Under the pieces are notes generated by a model, which was given only the letters and a program-made list of their open reading frames with translations, was not told the origin of the DNA and did no database searches. The position numbers and the translations under genes were made by a program. Positions 59,301 to 64,000 of a DNA stretch of 64,000 bases are shown here, in pieces. Each line of letters opens with the position of its first letter. The stretch's first letter is position 1. The DNA is from Syngnathus acus. Taxonomy: Eukaryota > Chordata > Actinopteri > Syngnathiformes > Syngnathidae. The DNA lies in NCBI RefSeq assembly GCF_901709675.1, contig NC_051097.1:9402039-9466038 (forward strand), in the 5' to 3' direction.

Positions 59301-61253
59301 TTCTCTCTTCATAAAAAATGAAAGGTGTTCTTTAACCCCGCTACAATAAACTTCTTTTTCTTTTTTTTTTACCCCCCCCCCCTTTTCTTCTAGCATCATA
59401 AAAGAATCATTAGCGATCAAGCTCCTAGAAGGAAAGGGTCAAGGGCGTAGCTGTCATTAGCATTTCAATTTGAACCACGATAAAACTTTGGCGGCCTAAT
59501 AAGACACAGAAGACCACATGGTCAGATTTTTTTTTCATTTGTCCTATATTAAAAAACATGATTTTTTTCAAGGTTATAATAACATCCCAAAAGACAGCAA
59601 ATGCATATCTCATCATCTTGCGTCTACCTCATGTTTCCTGAATAGCTAGAGATCATTTTAGCTAAACTAAGATTGGAAAAAAAAATAAAGTGAGGCTAAT
59701 TAGAATCACTATCTTTCTTAACCCTGTTAGCAAAAGAAAAAAAAAGTAACAATTTCATATCTGACCAACAAGGATATCTACAAAAAGGTTAACGGATAAT
59801 CAAATTCGAGTCAAAAATTCAATTATCGGACTTGAAAGATAACATTGCAAAATTGAAAATGTGCAAATTTGTGTGTGTGCCTGAGCGTGTGTGTGCGAGT
59901 CAGAACGACCTGTTGGCCAGTGGAGAAGTGCGCAATACTAATTTCCTTTTCAGAATTTCACTTTTATGTGTAAATGGCCTTGTGTGAAAAATAATCGGAG
60001 AGAAAAAAAAACTGGAACTGGCCCATCGAGCAAAACCTCCATCTTCAATCGTCTACGTACATTTAAAAGCACTTGACTATGACTGCTACTCGTTTGTCAC
60101 GCTAAAGGCCTTTCGAGATTTCAAATATGGAGCTCGTGAAGCTTGTTAGCTGCCATGAATACTAAAGAGTGTAATTAGACCATAGCCTTGCTTAGATTGG
60201 CCACTAAAATGTTTTTTTTTTTGTTGTATTCTTTTGTCTTTTCAAGGATGAGGAGCTTAAAGTCCACAGCGGTAATTATTCAGCTTCCAATGTGCTGTCA
60301 GAGGGATGTCGAGCAATGAAAAGGTAAACATATATTTAATATTGCGTGATAAAAAAAAATTGTGTTATGATTTATTCAAAACCATTGACAGCTTTAGATG
60401 TCAAACATTCATTTTCACAGAGCTGCCAGTGAATGACTTAATAGATGGATTTTACCCTCTAACACATTTTTGCAATTTCCCCAAATCTACATGTAAACAA
60501 CAGCTTTCATTTTTTTTTTTTCCAAATATAAATGGACGACCTTGGGGCTCTTCTCATCGCTCGCGTTGGAATTGCTCGACTTGATTGGTTGTGAACTTTT
60601 GAAGTTGAGTGGAAAGTTAAATTGAGTCTGTGTCGCTTTCGATTCCTCCCTGTCAAACCATATCAAAGAAACAATTTGGCACGGCACGCCAAATACTCAT
60701 CCACCTGGAAGCTACCATTAGACAATTTCTCATCAGGTTGTTTCGAGTGTTACCCAAACTTTTCGTCTTGTTTTTGTAACTTCCATTTGTTTATGTACAA
60801 TTTCCATTTGGGAAGTGGTTATTTTTTTGGACAGGTATAAATTTCACATAGGCACATTTTTGTGTCTGTGGCTTTTTGAATGTTAATGAGCTCGATTTTC
60901 AAAAGCAACTGCCATGCGGTTAGCAGAGTGTAACGTGCATAGCGAGGAGATAAACACAGTAATGAGCTTTTTTTTTTTTTTTTTTTTACCTGTCGGGACG
61001 AAATAAATAAATAAACATTCATTATTTGTCTTCTCGCCGTTACATCTTTGCGAATCGGTCCTCGTGTTAATGAGCACTTTTTCGGTCACGTCCAAACTTT
61101 AGAAAACGGGGTTTGGTCGTTGTTTATACAAAAATAAACGTGCTTGTTAGACTTGATTGTTTAAAAGGTATAATGAAGTCTTTGTTTGTTTCATAATGAT
61201 AATGAGTTGTTCAACATAATCATTATGATTTTAATGCATTCATATCTTTGTTA

Positions 61254-61320
61254 ATATTAAATTAAATTAATAGATGGATGGATGGAATATTTAATTTAAC
61301 TTAATTTAAATATTAATATT
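61254..61320. repeat. AT inverted repeat around a GATG tandem
   Basis: Arms built from AATATTAAATTAAATTAA and TTAATTTAAATATTAATATT flank three to four GATG units, which could form a hairpin. Confidence 0.5.
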
Positions 61321-62598
61321 TTTCTTTTGTTATCTTTATAGCGATTCAAATTTCAATCTTCTTATACTGTATTGATATCAAAAAGTAAAGACTTAGGTAG
61401 TCAGCTAATGTCGTGAGTGCGATGTGTGTGTTTGTGTATGCATGTTATTTTACTCACGTGTCCGTATTAAACTAAAGCCTTTTTTTTTTTTTCCCCTCTC
61501 CTCTCGGAGAAATAGCAGTTTACTTGAATTGATGGAACCCAAACTTTCATTATGACTTGAGATAAGCAGGTGGCTGAACCTATAATGTAGTTTTGAGTTA
61601 CAATGTGGGCAAAAGGGAGCAATGGGAGAATTGTAAATAGCCTTAGTAAATCACTAATATGCACTGCAGAGTTTGAGCGCAGTCTGCTCCGGCAGATAGC
61701 GGTGAATTGGCAAAGTCGATTTCGCCCCAGACTAGATGTACATCCATTATCAATGACATTGCTACTGTTGAGTTTAATGGACTGTGGCTTGCGTCCTTTC
61801 TCAGCGTACCGTTTGACGAAAATAAATGTTAAATAAAACCACGGGGCATATTCATGAGACTAGTGACATACTTTTGTTTTATTATTTATACTGCTGGACT
61901 TTTTCTGACTTAAAAAGGAGCGAATGATGTTATATTACCAATGGGAGATTTTGTGGATTTAGGGTTTTTAAATATATTGGGCAGTGATTGACAAAGAGAG
62001 CTTGTATTATAAAGCGTGCAGGTGTTTCTCATAAAGAGGCCCGCGCAAAAAAAATATATATATATGACTGTCGTTCACATTCATGAAAGCGCTATAAACG
62101 TAAATGTGAGCCGTGTTGCTACCGTAATACAAAGCAGCCCCTTTCCTCCTCCACCTGCTCCACCTCACTTTTAAAGTGGAATCTGATATGTCTTCAGTTA
62201 GTCACTTTTAACAGCATAGTGCTTTAATCTCGTCAAAATCCCCGCTGTGACTTTTAAAAGCCGCCAGTAACGTCCTTCCAACAATCGTTTGCAGTGGCGC
62301 CTTGGTTCGTGCCCGGCGAGGAAGTGCGCTGTCAGATATGAATAGTTTCATGATCCTTCTCTCCGAGGTCTCCTTTAGCTCTGCTGCGACCCGGAGGAAC
62401 GGGTCAGAAGTCAAACTTTTCCCACCGTGTTTCTACACCGCAAGTTTCCACTCCTCAAATTTTATTGCCGGGCTCTGTAATAAGGAATAGACTGAGACGA
62501 TTTTACTAGCAGGACATAATATGACCAATGTTTTTTTTTTTTTGGGTCCTAGTACAAATACAGATTATATTTATAAAAAAATATATGGGAACATGATT

Positions 62599-62780
62599 TA
62601 CCGTATTTTTCGGCACAAATAAAATGATGTTCTTTAAATTGAGAGTGCACCTTATAATCAGATGCGCCTTATCTTTGAATACCAAATTAAAGTTGAATAA
62701 AGATTGAGTCACACGTTTTATAAAATTTAGCCTCGAAATGAAAATTTCCCAAAATAGACAATTGTGAAAAAAATACGGTA
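62599..62780. mobile_element. Decayed relative of the CCGTA-type foldback MITE
   Basis: It starts TACCGTATTTTTCGG and ends AAAAAATACGGTA with TA ends. Inside, GCACCTTATAATCAGATGCG and GCGCCTTAT echo the repeated-word layout of the element at 45279-45450. The arms have diverged. Confidence 0.55.
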
Positions 62781-63793
62781 ATCCAAGTGCAAACTGTTTT
62801 GTAACAATCTCGATATCGGTTAACCACTTTAATATTCACGTTGAAACGCTTCATTTATCATTTAGCCATTTTGTCACGTAACAGTTTTGTCAATTTCTCA
62901 AGTCACATCTTGCTAACGTTTTCTTTCCTTCACAGTCTCGTTGCATCGCGGCCAAAAAAAAAAAATCTAACAAGTATGCATTTAAACAAGTCAATCGAGT
63001 AAAAAGCCAATAAGGGCTTGTTTATTTACAGAGCGCTAAGTGCATTGTTGGCAATATAAAGCACCTGATTTATCGCTAGGAGATTGCGGCGAGTTCATAA
63101 AGTGAACGCCAAAACTCGATCCCTCCATCGCTCTTGAACATTCATGTCTTTTTCCGTGTACTTCACGTTTCACCTTGTCGAAATCTAAGAAGATGCCGTA
63201 ACTATCAAACATTTTGCTTTCTATGTAACTTTTTACAACCATTTTAATCCGACTACAGGAGAAGGGTGAGAGGGGGGGTGGAGCTTTCATTTAGAAATAC
63301 GCTCTGCAACAGAACGGGTCGCACTAAATTACCCCCAGTCCATAAAAATGACCTCAACAGCGCAATATTGTTTTATTTTATGGGTGCCCGCAGGCTTTCT
63401 AGCAGCTGGCTAGTTCCGTGGCAACACATTTAACAATGATGCTTCGTGTTCTGAAGACAGAAAATAATGAATCGAAACCGTGTCTGTCGATACAGTTAAA
63501 AGTCAGGAAAATCTCAAAACCATCCACGGCTTGAAAATAAATGCAATTTTTTTTTTTTTGGATGATTGACGATAGGAGGGCAAAAGGCTTTTATGCACAC
63601 ATTTGAAGAGATGATTTCATTTGCCAAGGGCACCCCTAAAGCCTCTGAATTGTTCTCAAGCCTACTCTGGATATTGGCAGGAGTGTCGCATCCTCAACGG
63701 CGGCGCACAGCGGCGTACTCGGAATTCATCGAGAACCAATTTTCATTGTCATTTTATGGACACAATGTGCTTTTTATCGGCATCCGACCCTAA
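62781..63793. other. Gene desert segment before the retrotransposon
   Basis: Unassigned DNA with A and T tracts. No gene or clear repeat recognised. Confidence 0.4.
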
Positions 63794-64000
63794 CGGCGTG
63801 TCAATTTTGACATGACTGTAGTAGAATCTGTGTTTATAGAACTCTCCTCTTGCTCACTTATAAACAACAAAAATGTGATAATTGGATGTATATATAGACC
63901 ACCAGACTCTGATAAAATCACCTTCAATGATGCCCTCGACTCTACTCTAGAAATTATAAACAAAGAAAACAAATTATGTGTCTTACTTGGTGACTATAAT
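63794..64000 (+). mobile_element. Non-LTR retrotransposon fragment, endonuclease domain, cut by the window edge
   Basis: From 63812 an uninterrupted plus-strand frame runs to the last base and encodes 63 residues. It contains VESVFIEL, NVIIGCIYRPP and LLGDYN. This pattern (ESVxxEL, then GxxYRPP, then GDYN/GDFN) is the middle of the AP-type endonuclease of LINEs such as the L2, CR1 and jockey-like clades. An in-frame stop lies just upstream at 63791-63793, and the N-terminal part of the endonuclease is missing, so the copy is probably 5' truncated. The frame is intact in view, so it may be young. The reverse transcriptase would lie beyond the window. Confidence 0.8.

Larger units (their letters stand above)
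55630..62598. other. Gene desert segment with candidate regulatory stretches
   Basis: No recognisable gene. Two non-repetitive stretches, 57100-57530 and 58970-59160, have many homeodomain-type cores (TAATTA, TTAATTG, GCTAATT) and look like possible conserved non-coding elements. Simple repeats are at 56261-56351, 60968-60987 and 61254-61320. An exon-like segment lies at 60247-60323. Confidence 0.4.

Overview
The window is nuclear DNA from a vertebrate, almost certainly a ray-finned (teleost) fish. The genes have many short introns with GT-AG borders, intergenic gaps near the genes are small, microsatellites are abundant, and the interspersed repeats are short inverted-repeat elements of kinds common in fish. 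I cannot name the species from sequence alone.

The first 29 kb hold six complete protein-coding genes, which I rebuilt exon by exon with open reading frames that join in phase. They are skor2 (+, SKI-family nuclear corepressor, 787 aa), ier3ip1 (+, small ER membrane protein, 82 aa), hdhd2 (+, HAD-fold protein, 259 aa), katnal2 (-, katanin-like AAA ATPase, 512 aa), sigmar1 (-, sigma-1 receptor, 222 aa) and galt (+, galactose-1-phosphate uridylyltransferase, 358 aa). The first three run in tandem. hdhd2 and katnal2 converge with stop codons 157 bp apart. sigmar1 and galt diverge from a shared 465-bp promoter interval. In human, the first four genes lie together on 18q21.1 and the last two lie head to head on 9p13. 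Finding both blocks fused fits an ancestral linkage group like the chicken Z chromosome. The genes do not form one pathway: they are a conserved neighbourhood rather than a functional cluster.

From about 29.4 kb to 63.8 kb I see no conserved protein-coding gene. This AT-rich gene desert has many TAATTA-type cores and several moderately GC-rich, non-repetitive stretches that look like possible conserved non-coding elements. It also has microsatellites, a few exon-like segments of unknown status, and a sprinkling of transposon remnants. At the right edge a non-LTR retrotransposon (endonuclease domain) begins and runs out of the window.

Mobile DNA is modest: a six-copy family of small inverted-repeat elements with one 8-bp target duplication (hAT-like), a 291-bp hAT-type element with a partial second copy, a perfect-TIR foldback element with a decayed relative, and retroposon tails. 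The most notable structural oddity is a copy of the six-member family inserted only 6 nt from a splice acceptor of hdhd2. I found no CRISPR array, rRNA, tRNA or novel multi-gene system.
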